Numbered from the stretch's first letter, positions 16,513 through 26,260 are shown. The stretch: DNA of 59,321 nucleotides from Burkholderiales bacterium (GCA_947372535.1 CANBUA010000002.1:1-59321); one strand, 5' to 3'. Made by a program: numbers and translations. The notes: generated from the letters alone by a model not told the origin.

Positions 16513-17922
16513 TCACGCACCAATGAGGCTCTGGCCGCAGACACGGATGACGTTCGACGTGATGCCACTGGAGGCCGGGCTGGCGAACCAGCCGATGGCT
16601 TCAGCCACGTCCACGGGCTGACCGCCCTGGCTCATGGAGTTCATGCGGCGGCCAGCTTCGCGGATGGCGAAGGGCACGGCGGCGGTCATCTGGGTTTCGA
16701 TGAAACCAGGCGCCACGGCATTGATGGTGATGCCCTTTTGCGCGTAGATCGGGGCGTGGCTCTGGACCATGCCGATCACGCCGGCCTTGGAGACCGCGTA
16801 GTTGGTCTGGCCCATGTTGCCCGAGATGCCCGAGATGGAGGACACGCAGACGATGCGGCCACCGGCCTTCAGGGCACCCGACTCGACCAGGGCGTCGTTG
16901 ATGCGCTCCTGCGTCGACAGGTTCACGTTGACCACCAGTTGCCAGATGTTTTCCTTCATGTTGGCGATGGTCTTGTCGCGGGTGATGCCAGCGTTGTGCA
17001 CGATCACATCCCAGCCGCCTTGGGCTTTGGCGGCGTCCACGAGCTTTTGCGGGGCGTCGGCCGCGCCGATGTCCAGGGCGATGGCGGTGCCGCCGATCTT
17101 CTTGGCGACTTCCTCGGCGCCGGCCTGGGCCTGGGGCACGTCCAGCACGATGACCTGGGCACCGTCACGGGCCATGGCTTCGGCGATGGCCGCACCGATG
17201 CCGCGCGATGCGCCGGTGACCAGCACCTTCTTGCCGGCCAGCGGCTTGTTCCAGTCGGCAGGCAGGTTGATCTCGCCCACGGGCTTGCCGATGCGGATGA
17301 CCTGGGCCGACACATACGTGGAGCGGGCCGACAGCAGGAAGCGCAGGGTCGACTCCATGTTGCCTTCGGCGCCTTCGGAGACGTAGACCAGTTGGGCGTT
17401 GCTGCCCTTCTTGAGTTCCTTGCCCAGCGAGCGGGTCAGGCCTTCCAGGGAGCGCTGGACCGTGGCCTTGCGGGGCGAATTGCACTCTTCAGGCGGGCGG
17501 CCGATGATGACCACGCGGCCGCAAGGCAGCAGCGAGCGGGCGGCATCGTGGAAGAACCAGTAGAGCGCATCGCTCTGGGTGCTGTCTGACAGGCCGGTGG
17601 CGTCGAACACCAGGGCCTTGACCTTCTCGCCAGGCTGGCCGTTGGTGCCCCAGCGGCCCGTGGTCAGGCCGGCCTTGTTGGCGGTGGCGATCCATTGGGG
17701 CAGTCGCTCGTGCGCCACGGTTTGGGCACCGATGGAGCGCAGCACGGCGGCCAAGGGCTCCAGCACCTGCGCATCGGCGCTGCCGCCGACCAGGACCGAG
17801 CCCTTGATGACCGGGTCACCTGCTTTGTAGCGCTCCAGCGGCAGGGGCTTGGGCAGGCCCAGTGCGTTGACGAGCTTGGCGCCCATGGCGGAGTTGGCAA
17901 AGTCGAGGTAACCGTCGTTCAT
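16513..17922 (-). CDS. High-molecular-weight 3-oxoacyl-ACP/CoA reductase (FabG4-like)
   Basis: The 469-residue protein has an N-terminal flavodoxin-like region of about 200 residues that lacks a cofactor motif, followed by a complete short-chain dehydrogenase domain. The latter has GASRGIGAAIAEAM (NAD(P) binding), the HNAGITRDKTIANM segment, the catalytic Ser in SSISGISGNMGQ, Tyr and Lys in NYAVSKAG, and the PGFIET motif. This two-domain layout defines the HMwFabG group typified by mycobacterial FabG4, which prefers NADH and CoA-linked substrates. ATG 17922 is chosen (MNDGYLDF) over an in-frame upstream codon. It is the first enzyme gene after the regulator. Confidence 0.9.
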   Translation of the reverse strand: MNDGYLDFANSAMGAKLVNALGLPKPLPLERYKAGDPVIKGSVLVGGSADAQVLEPLAAVLRSIGAQTVAHERLPQWIATANKAGLTTGRWGTNGQPGEKVKALVFDATGLSDSTQSDALYWFFHDAARSLLPCGRVVIIGRPPEECNSPRKATVQRSLEGLTRSLGKELKKGSNAQLVYVSEGAEGNMESTLRFLLSARSTYVSAQVIRIGKPVGEINLPADWNKPLAGKKVLVTGASRGIGAAIAEAMARDGAQVIVLDVPQAQAGAEEVAKKIGGTAIALDIGAADAPQKLVDAAKAQGGWDVIVHNAGITRDKTIANMKENIWQLVVNVNLSTQERINDALVESGALKAGGRIVCVSSISGISGNMGQTNYAVSKAGVIGMVQSHAPIYAQKGITINAVAPGFIETQMTAAVPFAIREAGRRMNSMSQGGQPVDVAEAIGWFASPASSGITSNVIRVCGQSLIGA

Positions 17923-17993
17923 GGCAATGTCTCTTGATGGTGATGGGTCGGATGCGTGAACAGTGCCCACCTCATGGTGAGCCAAGGGGGAAA

Positions 17994-18725
17994 TCAGGAA
18001 GCGGCCTGCTGCTCCAGGGCAGCGGCATCGAAGGATCGGATGATGTCGCCGAACTCGGTGGCCTGGCCACCTTCGGGCAGCGGGGCCTTGAGGGCGGCGA
18101 CCATCAAGGCCGACAGGCGCGAGAGCAGGAAAATCTCGTCCGTGTGGCCTTGCGTGAAATCCTTGATCAGGCGTTGCGTGTTGCCACCGGCCAGGATGCC
18201 GGACAGGGCGCCCAGCGCGAAATTGAGTCGAAAGCCAAGATCCTGGCGCGGCAGCTCGGGCAGCGTCTTTTGGAAGGCGGTGAAAAAGCGCCCCAGGGTC
18301 AGGATGTAATGGGTGTTGATGAAGTCGCGCACCACAGGCGACGGGTCGGTATAGGCGCGGCCCAGGAACTGCAGGAAGCGGCTGGACTGCACCGAATCGC
18401 CCTTGAACATGCGCACGGCCGGCAGGAACATGGCGGCCAGCACATGCTCGCAGCTCATGCTGCCGGCGAATTGCTTTTCCAGGCGCTCCAGCGTGTCCAC
18501 ACGAAGCGCATTGAGCGGATCCAGGTGGCGGGCGAGCACGGCCTGGATGAGCGCATCCTTGCTGCCGAAGTGATAGTTCACCGCTGCCAGGTTGACGCCA
18601 GCGGCGCTCGTGATCTGCCGCATCGACAGCGAATCGAAGCCGCCCTGCACGAACAGGGATTCCGCCGCATCGAGGATGCGGGACTTCGTGGCTTGCGGCG
18701 ATAATTTCGCGGTGACGGGCGGCAT
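17994..18725 (-). CDS. TetR family regulator, PsrA-like
   Basis: This 243-residue repressor-type protein has an N-terminal helix-turn-helix region, TKSRILDAAESLFVQGGFDSL then MRQITSAAGVNLAAVNYHFGSKDALIQAVL. The segment AGVNLAAVNYHFGSK is very close to PsrA, a fatty-acid-responsive TetR regulator. The C-terminal helical domain would bind an acyl ligand. ATG 18725 is chosen with AAGGA about 12 bases upstream; an in-frame ATG at 18794 would add 23 unconserved residues and overlap the operator. It heads the fabG-maoC-thiolase-fadD group and is divergent from the alcohol dehydrogenase. A PsrA-type motif lies just ahead of it, so autoregulation is likely. Confidence 0.88.
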   Translation of the reverse strand: MPPVTAKLSPQATKSRILDAAESLFVQGGFDSLSMRQITSAAGVNLAAVNYHFGSKDALIQAVLARHLDPLNALRVDTLERLEKQFAGSMSCEHVLAAMFLPAVRMFKGDSVQSSRFLQFLGRAYTDPSPVVRDFINTHYILTLGRFFTAFQKTLPELPRQDLGFRLNFALGALSGILAGGNTQRLIKDFTQGHTDEIFLLSRLSALMVAALKAPLPEGGQATEFGDIIRSFDAAALEQQAAS

Positions 18726-18751
18726 GTCCGGACTGGGTCCTTCAAACGTTT

Positions 18752-18765
18752 CAAACACTCGTTTC
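18752..18765. promoter_or_regulatory. PsrA-type operator ahead of the TetR gene
   Basis: CAAAC-ACTC-GTTTC fits the PsrA-type consensus (C/G)AAAC-N2-4-GTTT(G/C). A second overlapping CAAACGTTTC copy sits at 18743-18752. The site is 27-40 bases upstream of the TetR start codon, in position to block transcription or initiation. The rest of the interval to the alcohol dehydrogenase (to 18968) shows only a weak TTAGA/TCTAA dyad near 18815-18835. Confidence 0.55.
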
Positions 18766-18968
18766 ACGAGCGATGCGTATGGTAGGGCAAACACGCAAGC
18801 CCACGCACCTCATTTTTAGATCAATTAGTCTAATCTCTGCAGCATGGCGCGTATTCGTTCTCACCCTATCGGGCGACTGGCGAACGGTCAGATTTCTGAC
18901 ATTTCGCTTGCGATAGAGTGGCTGCCCGACGGCGTCTTCATTTCAAACACCCCTCACACGAGCACCTC

Positions 18969-20105
18969 ATGTCCACCATCCTGTACTTGACTCAGATCCA
19001 GCTGGACTTCGGCGCGGTCAAACTGCTGGCCGCTGAATGTCAGCGCATCGGCATCCAGCGTCCGCTGGTGATCACTGATGCGGGCGTCAAGGCAGCGGGC
19101 GTGCTTCAGAAGGCGCTCGAGGCCTTGGCTGATTTGCCTGTGACTGTCTTCGATCAGACACCACCCAACCCCACGGAAGCATCGGTGCGGGCTGCGCATG
19201 AAGTCTGGAAAACCAGCGGCGCCGATGGATTGATCGCGGTGGGCGGTGGCTCCAGCATCGACCTGGCCAAGGGTTTGGCCATCATGGCCACTCATCCCGG
19301 GCCTCTGAAGACTTACGCCACGATCGAGGGCGGCTCGCCATTGATCACGGCACAAGCCGCGCCCCTGATCGCCGTACCGACCACCGCAGGCACCGGCAGC
19401 GAAGTCGCACGCGGCGCCATCATCATCGTGGACGACGGACGCAAGCTGGGCTTCCACTCCTGGAACCTGATGCCCAAGGCTGCCATCTGCGACCCTGAAC
19501 TCACGCTGGGCCTGCCCCCTGCCCTGACGGCTGCCACCGGCATGGACGCCATCGCGCACTGCATGGAAACCTTCATGTCGGCCGCCTTCAACCCGCCCGC
19601 CGATGGCATCGCGCTGGACGGCCTGGAGCGCGCCTGGGGCCACATCGAACGTGCCACCAAGGACGGCAGTGACCGCGAGGCCCGAATGAACATGATGAGC
19701 GCCTCCATGCAGGGCGCCATGGCCTTCCAGAAAGGCCTGGGCGCCGTGCACAGCCTCAGCCACAGCCTGGGTGGCGTGAACCCCAAACTGCACCACGGCA
19801 CCTTGAACGCCATGTTCCTGCCGGCCGTGATCCGCTTCAATGCCCAGGCAGAATCGATCAAGAAGGATCGCCGGCTGGAACGCATGGCCCACGCCATGGG
19901 CCTGAGCAGCGCTGGCGACATCCCTGAAGCGATCAAGGCCCTCAATGCCCGGCTGGGTCTGGCCAAGGGCCTGGGTGAACTCGGGGTTCAGACCGAATGG
20001 TTCGACAAGGTGATTGCAGGCGCCATGGTGGACCACTGCCACAAGACCAATCCGCGCATCGCCACCCCAGAGGAATACCGCGAGCTGCTGAATCAGTCGA
20101 TGTGA
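18969..20105 (+). CDS. Iron-containing alcohol dehydrogenase
   Basis: This 378-residue NAD(P)-dependent enzyme of the group III (iron-activated) alcohol dehydrogenase family has a Rossmann-type N-terminal domain with VGGGSSIDLAKG (91-102) and TTAGTGSEVAR (138-148). The helical C-terminal domain carries the metal ligands D193 and H197 in TGMDAIAHCMET, H261 in GAVHSLSHSLGG and H275 or H276 in LHHGTLNA. ATG 18969 fits the family start. The substrate cannot be read from sequence; relatives act on short alcohols, 4-hydroxybutyrate, lactaldehyde or maleylacetate. The neighbouring fatty-acid operon hints at an aldehyde or hydroxyacid from lipid breakdown. Its end overlaps the convergent gene by 13 bases. 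Confidence 0.9.
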   Translation: MSTILYLTQIQLDFGAVKLLAAECQRIGIQRPLVITDAGVKAAGVLQKALEALADLPVTVFDQTPPNPTEASVRAAHEVWKTSGADGLIAVGGGSSIDLAKGLAIMATHPGPLKTYATIEGGSPLITAQAAPLIAVPTTAGTGSEVARGAIIIVDDGRKLGFHSWNLMPKAAICDPELTLGLPPALTAATGMDAIAHCMETFMSAAFNPPADGIALDGLERAWGHIERATKDGSDREARMNMMSASMQGAMAFQKGLGAVHSLSHSLGGVNPKLHHGTLNAMFLPAVIRFNAQAESIKKDRRLERMAHAMGLSSAGDIPEAIKALNARLGLAKGLGELGVQTEWFDKVIAGAMVDHCHKTNPRIATPEEYRELLNQSM

Positions 20106-21421
20106 GAATGATCGGATGACAGGACCAGGGCCGGCTGCAGGCGGCTGACCATCACCTGGTCGATCTTGCAGCTGTCCACGTCCATCACCTCGAAGCGAAA
20201 GCCGCCGCACTCCACGAAATCAGTGCGCCTTGGGATGCGGCGCAGCACCACCATCAAAAAGCCCGCCAGCGTGTCGTACTCGCCCAGGTGCGGCAGGTCG
20301 TACATGTCCAGCGCGCGCATGACGTCCTCGACCGGCGTCATGCCGTCGATCAGCCAGGACTGGTCATCGCGCCGCACGATCTGCTCTTCATCCAGCGGCG
20401 AGACCAGCTCCCCCATCACCGTGCTCATCACGTCGTTGATGGTGATCATGCCGACCACGAAGCTGTACTCGTTGACGATGATGGCGAAGTCTTCGTGGGC
20501 CAGTCGGAACTGCGTCAACACCTCGGACAGGGTGATGCGGTCAGGCACCATCAAGACCTTCTGAATCAGGCCCTCGGCGCGCAGCGAGATTGGCTGGGCA
20601 TTGAGCAGCAAACGCAGCAGGTGCTTGGAATCGACATAGCCCAGCACGTGGTCGATGCTGCCGTCGCAGACCAGGTAAGTGGAGTGAGGATATTGATCGA
20701 TGCGGGCGCGGATCAGGGCCTCGCTGTCATCGGCCAGGAAATGCACGATGCGTTCACGCCCGGTCATGGCGCTGGTCACCATGCGGGTGTCCATCTCGAT
20801 CACGTTTTCAATCACTTGATGCTCCCGCGGGGCCAGGATGCCGGCTTGCGCGCCCGCCTCCGCCACGGCCAGGATGTCGTCGGGCGTGACCGTGTCGTCG
20901 CGGCGCGCCGGCAAGCCCAGCAGGCGTGAGATCAAATCGGTCATGCGTTTGAACACCCAGACCACGGGCATGAACACGGTGACGAAGTACTGCACCGGCC
21001 CGACCACGCGCACGGCCACCTGCTCAGGCACGACGATGCCCAGCCGCTTGGGCAGCAGATCCGACAGGAGGATGAACAGGCTGGTGGTCAGCAGGAAGGA
21101 CAGCACGCTTGACAAGGTGTGGATCTGTGCGAAGGAGATCGCCGACCAGCCGAGCATGGATTCGATGCCCGGTGCAAAAGCGCCCTCACCCACCAGGCCG
21201 GCCAGGATGGCCACGGTGTTCTGTCCGATTTGGATCACGGTGAAGTAATCGCCCGGCTCTTCCTGCACCTTCAAGACTTGGCGGGCTCTGGCATCGCCGT
21301 GATCAAGCAACTGCTTGAGCCGAAGCCGCCGCGAGGCAGCCACCGACATCTCGGCCATGGAGAACAAGGCGCTGAGCGCGATCAGCAAGGCGATGACAAA
21401 CAAACTGCTGGCAGCATCCAT
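20093..21421 (-). CDS. Hemolysin/CorC-HlyC family membrane protein (DUF21, CBS pair)
   Basis: The 442-residue protein has an N-terminal CNNM/DUF21 membrane domain (about residues 1-190, starting with LFVIALLIALSALFSMAEMS). A CBS pair follows (about 205-335), including VTSAMTGRERIVHFL and VLMVPDRITLSEVLTQFR. The C-terminal transporter-associated domain carries WLIDGMTPVEDVMRAL and YDTLAGFLMVVLRRIP. The family is linked to magnesium and cobalt export or resistance and to membrane ion homeostasis; 'hemolysin' is a historical label. It is monocistronic and convergent with the alcohol dehydrogenase. Confidence 0.9.
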   Translation of the reverse strand: MDAASSLFVIALLIALSALFSMAEMSVAASRRLRLKQLLDHGDARARQVLKVQEEPGDYFTVIQIGQNTVAILAGLVGEGAFAPGIESMLGWSAISFAQIHTLSSVLSFLLTTSLFILLSDLLPKRLGIVVPEQVAVRVVGPVQYFVTVFMPVVWVFKRMTDLISRLLGLPARRDDTVTPDDILAVAEAGAQAGILAPREHQVIENVIEMDTRMVTSAMTGRERIVHFLADDSEALIRARIDQYPHSTYLVCDGSIDHVLGYVDSKHLLRLLLNAQPISLRAEGLIQKVLMVPDRITLSEVLTQFRLAHEDFAIIVNEYSFVVGMITINDVMSTVMGELVSPLDEEQIVRRDDQSWLIDGMTPVEDVMRALDMYDLPHLGEYDTLAGFLMVVLRRIPRRTDFVECGGFRFEVMDVDSCKIDQVMVSRLQPALVLSSDHSHID

Positions 21422-21527
21422 GTTCCTAGTGTAGCGACGGCCGGGATGCCTCAGTCGATGCGACGCAGCCGAGCGGTCAAGTGCCTCAGCAAAGCTGTTG
21501 CTTGCACACGATGGCTATGGCCCTCAT

Positions 21528-21556
21528 TTGATGAAGGGATTTACATTGAATAACAT
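21528..21556 (+). promoter_or_regulatory. Candidate sigma-70 promoter of the hybrid kinase gene
   Basis: TTGATG (-35, 21528-21533) and TAACAT (-10, 21551-21556) are separated by 17 bases, 60 bases ahead of the ATG at 21617. Each hexamer matches the consensus at four of six positions. Confidence 0.45.
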
Positions 21557-21616
21557 CAGCCTGTGCGCTCAGGGGTCAATGGGGCGCCCACACAAACTCT
21601 CTCGGGAGAAGTGCTC

Positions 21617-23875
21617 ATGCCCTTCAACAAAGCGCGGCCCGCCTCTGCTGGAACCGCCAAGCGTGATGGTTTGCCCCTCGATGCACACCTTGGGGCCCAA
21701 GCACTGGTCACCATGACCCAGTTGCTTGGCACCGACCAGCCAGACCAGCGATGGCGCCCTCAGGCCCAGTCTTCGTCCCTCAAACAAGATAAAGCGGTTG
21801 ACCAGATCAGCCAGCAAGGGAACGACTCAAGCCAGGCATTGCGGGAGGTGCAACACCACCTGACCGTGCTGCTGGACAACACCACCGCGCCCATGGGCCA
21901 TTGGGGCATCGACCAGCGCAATCGTTTCGGCAACCCGGCCCATGAGACATGGTTCGGCATCAAGGCCGGTGCCCTCCCCGGCGCTCATTTGCGCGACGTC
22001 ATTGGCGAGCAGGCTTATGAGATTTGCCTGCCGCATCTTCAATCGGCATTGGGTGGGCACCCCAGTGCCATCGACTGGTCCATCGATCGACGCCCGGCAG
22101 ACGCCTCCCCCAGATTGGTGCGAAGCCGTTTCCTGCCCGATGTGGACGACCAAGGTCTCGTGCAGGGCTTTTACACGGTCATGGCGGAGTTGACGCCTGA
22201 CCATGCGGCCCTTGCCTTGCAAACTGGCCATTTGCTCGCCGCGCTGGACGAGGCACGGTCAGTGATCCTGGCCAAAAGCGCTTTCCTGGCCAGCATGAGC
22301 CACGAAATCCGAACGCCCATGAATGCCATCATGGGTTTGTCCCGTCTTGCCCTTCAGGATCACTTGCCCGACAAGGCCAAGACGTACATCGACAAGGTTC
22401 ACGACTCGTCGGTGGCGCTGATGGGCATCCTCGACGATGTGCTGGATTTCTCAAAGATCGAAGCCGGCCAGATGCGCGTGGAACATGTCCCAATGCACCT
22501 GGAAGACGTGCTGGAGCACGTCAGCGATTTATTTTGCGCCCGCCTGGAGCAGCAAGGTCTGAGCATGACGATACAGCTGGCGCCCGATGTGCCCAGGCAT
22601 GTGCTGGGCGATCCTTTGCGCCTCTCGCAGGTGATCAACAACCTGGTGGGTAATGCGGTGAAGTTCACGCCTCAGGGCGGCATCACCGTCACAGTGGCCC
22701 GTGTGTCTCCGGGTGATGACACCGATGATCGGGTTCGGTTTGCCATCCACGATACCGGCATCGGCATGACGCGTGAGGCACTCGCGCACCTGTTCGAGGC
22801 CTTTGTGCAGGCCGATGACTCCATGACGCGTCGCTTTGGCGGGTCAGGCTTGGGCCTGGCCATCTGCAAGCAACTGGTGGCCTTGATGGATGGTGAGATT
22901 GGCGTGCGCAGCGAAGCGGGCCAAGGTTGCGAGTTCTGGTTCGTGCTGCCCTTGCCCCGCGTCCGGGTCGATGCCGAAGAAATCAGGCCCGATATGGAGG
23001 CGGCTCACCGCGACAGGGCGCATGCCTCGCGGCTGGATCAAAACCTGTTGTTGCGTGCGGCGCCATTGCAAGGCACGCGGATTTTGCTGGCCGAAGACAA
23101 CCGTCTCAACCAAATCGTGGCGGCACATCTGCTGGAGCGCCTCGGCCTTGAGGTGGCAGTGGTCGAGACCGGGCAAGAGGCCGTTCAGGCCTTGCAGACA
23201 CACGCCCCAGATCATTTCACCGCGGTGCTGATGGACCTGCACATGCCTGAGATGGACGGCCTGGAGGCCACCCGCCGCGTCAGAGCCCTGCCAGCCTTGA
23301 GTCGGTTGCCCGTGATCGCCATGACGGCTGCAGCCATGCACGAAGACCGGGCCAATTGTTTGGCTGCAGGCATGACTGATCACATTGCCAAGCCCATCAT
23401 GCCCGGGCAATTGGTCGATGCCTTGCTCAAATGCCTGGGTCATGCCCCAAGCATGTCGCACCCGTTGGCTAACCACACCCCTGAGCCCCCGATGCCACGT
23501 GAAGAGAGCTACCTGGGGCTGGACCTGCGGGCCCTCTTGCTTCGGCTGCACGGCAATGAGCGGCTGGCGTGGGCCCTGCTTCAGGATTTCAGCGAGAACA
23601 CGTTGACCTGCGGCGAACAGATGGCGCAGTTGATGGCGACCGGGGATCTGCAAGGGGCCATGAGAGTGGCCCACGACATCAAGGGCTGTTCCGCCAACCT
23701 GGGCATCATGGCCTTGTCGGCCGCCGCCAGTTTGCTGGAGGCGTCCCTGCGCACCGGCCATCGGGACATGGAGGCGCTGTCGGCGTTCCAGTTGGCCCAT
23801 CAGCACAGCCTGGGCCTGATCGGCCGATTGCTTCTCGATCGAGATGAGATGGCATCGCCACCTCATCTCCACTGA
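21617..23875 (+). CDS. Soluble hybrid sensor histidine kinase (PAS-HisKA-HATPase-REC-HPt)
   Basis: The 752-residue phosphorelay protein has no transmembrane segment. From the N-terminus it shows an unassigned region of about 75 residues and a PAS-like domain (about 80-195, with WGIDQRNRFGNPAHETWFG). The HisKA phospho-acceptor is in FLASMSHEIRTPMNAI (H229). The ATPase has the N-box QVINNLVGNAVKFTP, DTGIGM and GGSGLGLAICKQL. A receiver carries LMDLHMPEMDG (D540), and a C-terminal HPt domain has H686 in AHDIKGCSANLG. ATG 21617 is chosen because GGGAGAAG sits five to ten bases ahead; upstream in-frame codons lack this. All relay residues are present, so an external response regulator must be elsewhere, since no partner gene is adjacent. 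Confidence 0.93.
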   Translation: MPFNKARPASAGTAKRDGLPLDAHLGAQALVTMTQLLGTDQPDQRWRPQAQSSSLKQDKAVDQISQQGNDSSQALREVQHHLTVLLDNTTAPMGHWGIDQRNRFGNPAHETWFGIKAGALPGAHLRDVIGEQAYEICLPHLQSALGGHPSAIDWSIDRRPADASPRLVRSRFLPDVDDQGLVQGFYTVMAELTPDHAALALQTGHLLAALDEARSVILAKSAFLASMSHEIRTPMNAIMGLSRLALQDHLPDKAKTYIDKVHDSSVALMGILDDVLDFSKIEAGQMRVEHVPMHLEDVLEHVSDLFCARLEQQGLSMTIQLAPDVPRHVLGDPLRLSQVINNLVGNAVKFTPQGGITVTVARVSPGDDTDDRVRFAIHDTGIGMTREALAHLFEAFVQADDSMTRRFGGSGLGLAICKQLVALMDGEIGVRSEAGQGCEFWFVLPLPRVRVDAEEIRPDMEAAHRDRAHASRLDQNLLLRAAPLQGTRILLAEDNRLNQIVAAHLLERLGLEVAVVETGQEAVQALQTHAPDHFTAVLMDLHMPEMDGLEATRRVRALPALSRLPVIAMTAAAMHEDRANCLAAGMTDHIAKPIMPGQLVDALLKCLGHAPSMSHPLANHTPEPPMPREESYLGLDLRALLLRLHGNERLAWALLQDFSENTLTCGEQMAQLMATGDLQGAMRVAHDIKGCSANLGIMALSAAASLLEASLRTGHRDMEALSAFQLAHQHSLGLIGRLLLDRDEMASPPHLH

Positions 23876-23899
23876 CAGTCAATCCAGGCGCCAATCAAA

Positions 23900-26260
23900 T
23901 CAGCGCTTGTTGGATTGCAGCTTGGCAAAGGCCGCGGCCATGGCCGACTGACCATGGCTGCTGCCCTGCGATGCCGACGCCGGTGATGCGCTGCGGCTTG
24001 GGCGCTCGTTGCGTGCGGCGGGCCGGAAGCTGTTGTCCTTGGACGTGCCCGCTGGACTGCGTGGCCCGGTGGCGGCGTCCAGCTTCATGGTCAGTGAAAT
24101 GCGCTTGCGGGCCAAGTCCACCTCCAGCACCTTGACCTTGACGATGTCACCCGTCTTGACCACCTCGCGCGCATCGGTGACGAACTTGTTGGACAGCTGG
24201 CTCACGTGCACCAGGCCGTCCTGATGCACGCCCAGGTCAATGAAGGCGCCGAATTGCGCCACATTGCTGACCGTGCCTTCGAGGATCATGCCTTCGGCCA
24301 GGTCTTTGAGGTCCTCCACGCCATCGTTGAAGCGAGCCACCTTGAAGTCCGGGCGCGGATCTCGGCCGGGTTTTTCCAGCTCGCTGATGATGTCACGGAT
24401 GGTGATCACGCCGTGCTTGTCATCGGTCAGCAGCTCGGGCTTGAGCGTGCGCAGCACGTCGCTGCGGCCCAGCAGCTCGCCGAGGGGTTTGCCGCTCAGC
24501 GTCATCATCTTCTCGACGATGGAATAGGTTTCGGGGTGCACACCCGAGACATCCAGTGGGTTGTCGCCATCGCGGATGCGCAAGAAGCCCGCCGCCTGCT
24601 CAAACGTCTTGGCCCCCAAACCGGCCACGTCCATCAACTGTTTGCGGTTCTTGAAGGCGCCGTTGGCATCGCGCCAGCGCACGATGCTGCTTGCCACCGC
24701 CGCGCTCAGGCCCGACACGCGTGAGAGCAAAGGCGCCGAAGCGGTGTTGAGGTCCACACCGACGGAGTTCACGCAATCTTCCACCACGGTGCCCAGAGTG
24801 CGGGCCAGCTCGCTCTGGTTGACATCATGCTGATACTGGCCCACGCCGATGCTCTTGGGATCGATCTTGACCAACTCGGCCAGCGGATCTTGCAAGCGCC
24901 GGGCGATGGAGACGGCACCGCGCAGGCTCACGTCCAAGTCAGGCAATTCCTTGCTGGCGAACTCCGAGGCTGAATACACCGAGGCGCCCGCCTCGGACAC
25001 CACCACCTTTTCAATGGGTGTGCCCGGCGCCAATTGCTGGATGCGCTTGATCAGGTCGGCGGCCAGCTTGTCAGTCTCGCGGCTGGCCGTGCCGTTGCCG
25101 ATGGCGATCAGGTTCACGCCATGGGCGGCGCACAGGCGGCCCAGGGTGTGGATCGAGCCTTCCCAATCCTTGCGCGGCTCGTGCGGGTACACGGTGGAGG
25201 TGTCCAGCACCTTGCCCGTGTCGCTGACCACGGCCACTTTCACGCCGGTGCGGATGCCGGGGTCCAGGCCCATCACCACGCGCTTGCCGGCGGGCGCGGC
25301 CAGCAGCAGGTCGCGCAGGTTCTCGGCGAAGACCTTGATGGCCACGGCCTCGGCACTTTCGCGCAGCTTGCTGAACAGGTCGCGCTCCAGGCTCAGGGAG
25401 AGCTTGACCTTCCAGGTCCAGGCGATGGACTTGCGGATCAAATCATCGGCCGGGCGCTTGCCGTGGCTCCAGCCCAGGTGGATGGCGATGCGGCCCTCGG
25501 CCATGCTGGGTTGGCCCGGCACGGGGGTCTCGTCCAGCACCAGCTTGACGTCCAGGAACTCTTGCGTGCGCCCCCGGAAGACGGCCAGCGCGCGGTGCGA
25601 GGGCACCGTGCGGATGGGCTCGTCGTAGTCGAAATAATCGCGAAATTTGGAGATGTCGGGGTTGTTCTCGTCCTTGCCATCCATCAGTTTGGATTTGAAC
25701 AAGCCTTCCTGCCAGAGCCAATCGCGCATCTTGCCGATCAGCGCGGCGTCTTCGGCCCAGCGCTCGGACAGGATGTCGCGCACGCCATCGAGCACGGCCA
25801 AGGCATCGGCGAAACCACCTTCGGCATTGATGAAGGCCGAGGCTTCGGTTTGCGGGTTCAGCGTCGGATCAGCAAACAGCTTGTCGGCCAGTGGCTCCAG
25901 GCCAGCCTCACGGGCGATCATGCCCTTGGTGCGGCGCTTGACCTTGAAGGGCAGGTAGAGGTCTTCCAGCTCTTGCTTGGTGGGCACGGCCTCGATGGCC
26001 GCGCGCAGCTCGGGCGTGAGCTTGCCCTGCTCGTCGATGCTTTTGAGCACCGCGGTGCGGCGGTCCTCCAGTTCGCGCAGGTAGGCCAGGCGCACTTCGA
26101 GCTCGCGCAGCTGAATGTCGTCCAGGTTGTCGGTGGCTTCCTTGCGGTAGCGGGCGATGAAGGGCACGGTGGCGCCGCCATCGAGCAGCGACACAGCAGC
26201 ATTGACCTGCGCGGGCCGAACCTTCAGTTCAGCCGCCAGTTGCATCAAGATCTTGTCCAA
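23900..26260 (-). CDS. tex: Tex family S1 RNA-binding transcription accessory protein
   Basis: Tex is a conserved nucleic-acid-binding protein that influences transcription and stress survival. The 786-residue protein has the N-terminal Tex region ([20 protein letters not shown]), a YqgF/RNase H-like domain ([18 protein letters not shown]), helix-hairpin-helix repeats ([19 protein letters not shown]) and a C-terminal S1 domain ([20 protein letters not shown]). A basic Ser/Ala-rich tail follows. The start is set at TTG 26260 (reading [12 protein letters not shown]) because GGAG lies eight bases upstream; the ATG five codons later (26245) has no such signal. The 226 bases between this gene and pyrD hold no gene and no clear promoter that I can support. 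Confidence 0.93.
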   Translation of the reverse strand: MDKILMQLAAELKVRPAQVNAAVSLLDGGATVPFIARYRKEATDNLDDIQLRELEVRLAYLRELEDRRTAVLKSIDEQGKLTPELRAAIEAVPTKQELEDLYLPFKVKRRTKGMIAREAGLEPLADKLFADPTLNPQTEASAFINAEGGFADALAVLDGVRDILSERWAEDAALIGKMRDWLWQEGLFKSKLMDGKDENNPDISKFRDYFDYDEPIRTVPSHRALAVFRGRTQEFLDVKLVLDETPVPGQPSMAEGRIAIHLGWSHGKRPADDLIRKSIAWTWKVKLSLSLERDLFSKLRESAEAVAIKVFAENLRDLLLAAPAGKRVVMGLDPGIRTGVKVAVVSDTGKVLDTSTVYPHEPRKDWEGSIHTLGRLCAAHGVNLIAIGNGTASRETDKLAADLIKRIQQLAPGTPIEKVVVSEAGASVYSASEFASKELPDLDVSLRGAVSIARRLQDPLAELVKIDPKSIGVGQYQHDVNQSELARTLGTVVEDCVNSVGVDLNTASAPLLSRVSGLSAAVASSIVRWRDANGAFKNRKQLMDVAGLGAKTFEQAAGFLRIRDGDNPLDVSGVHPETYSIVEKMMTLSGKPLGELLGRSDVLRTLKPELLTDDKHGVITIRDIISELEKPGRDPRPDFKVARFNDGVEDLKDLAEGMILEGTVSNVAQFGAFIDLGVHQDGLVHVSQLSNKFVTDAREVVKTGDIVKVKVLEVDLARKRISLTMKLDAATGPRSPAGTSKDNSFRPAARNERPSRSASPASASQGSSHGQSAMAAAFAKLQSNKR

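Noticed and set aside
14313..16526. 737-codon open frame on the plus strand
   Set aside because: It is antisense to the thiolase and MaoC genes, which have complete catalytic motifs. The frame has no recognisable motif.
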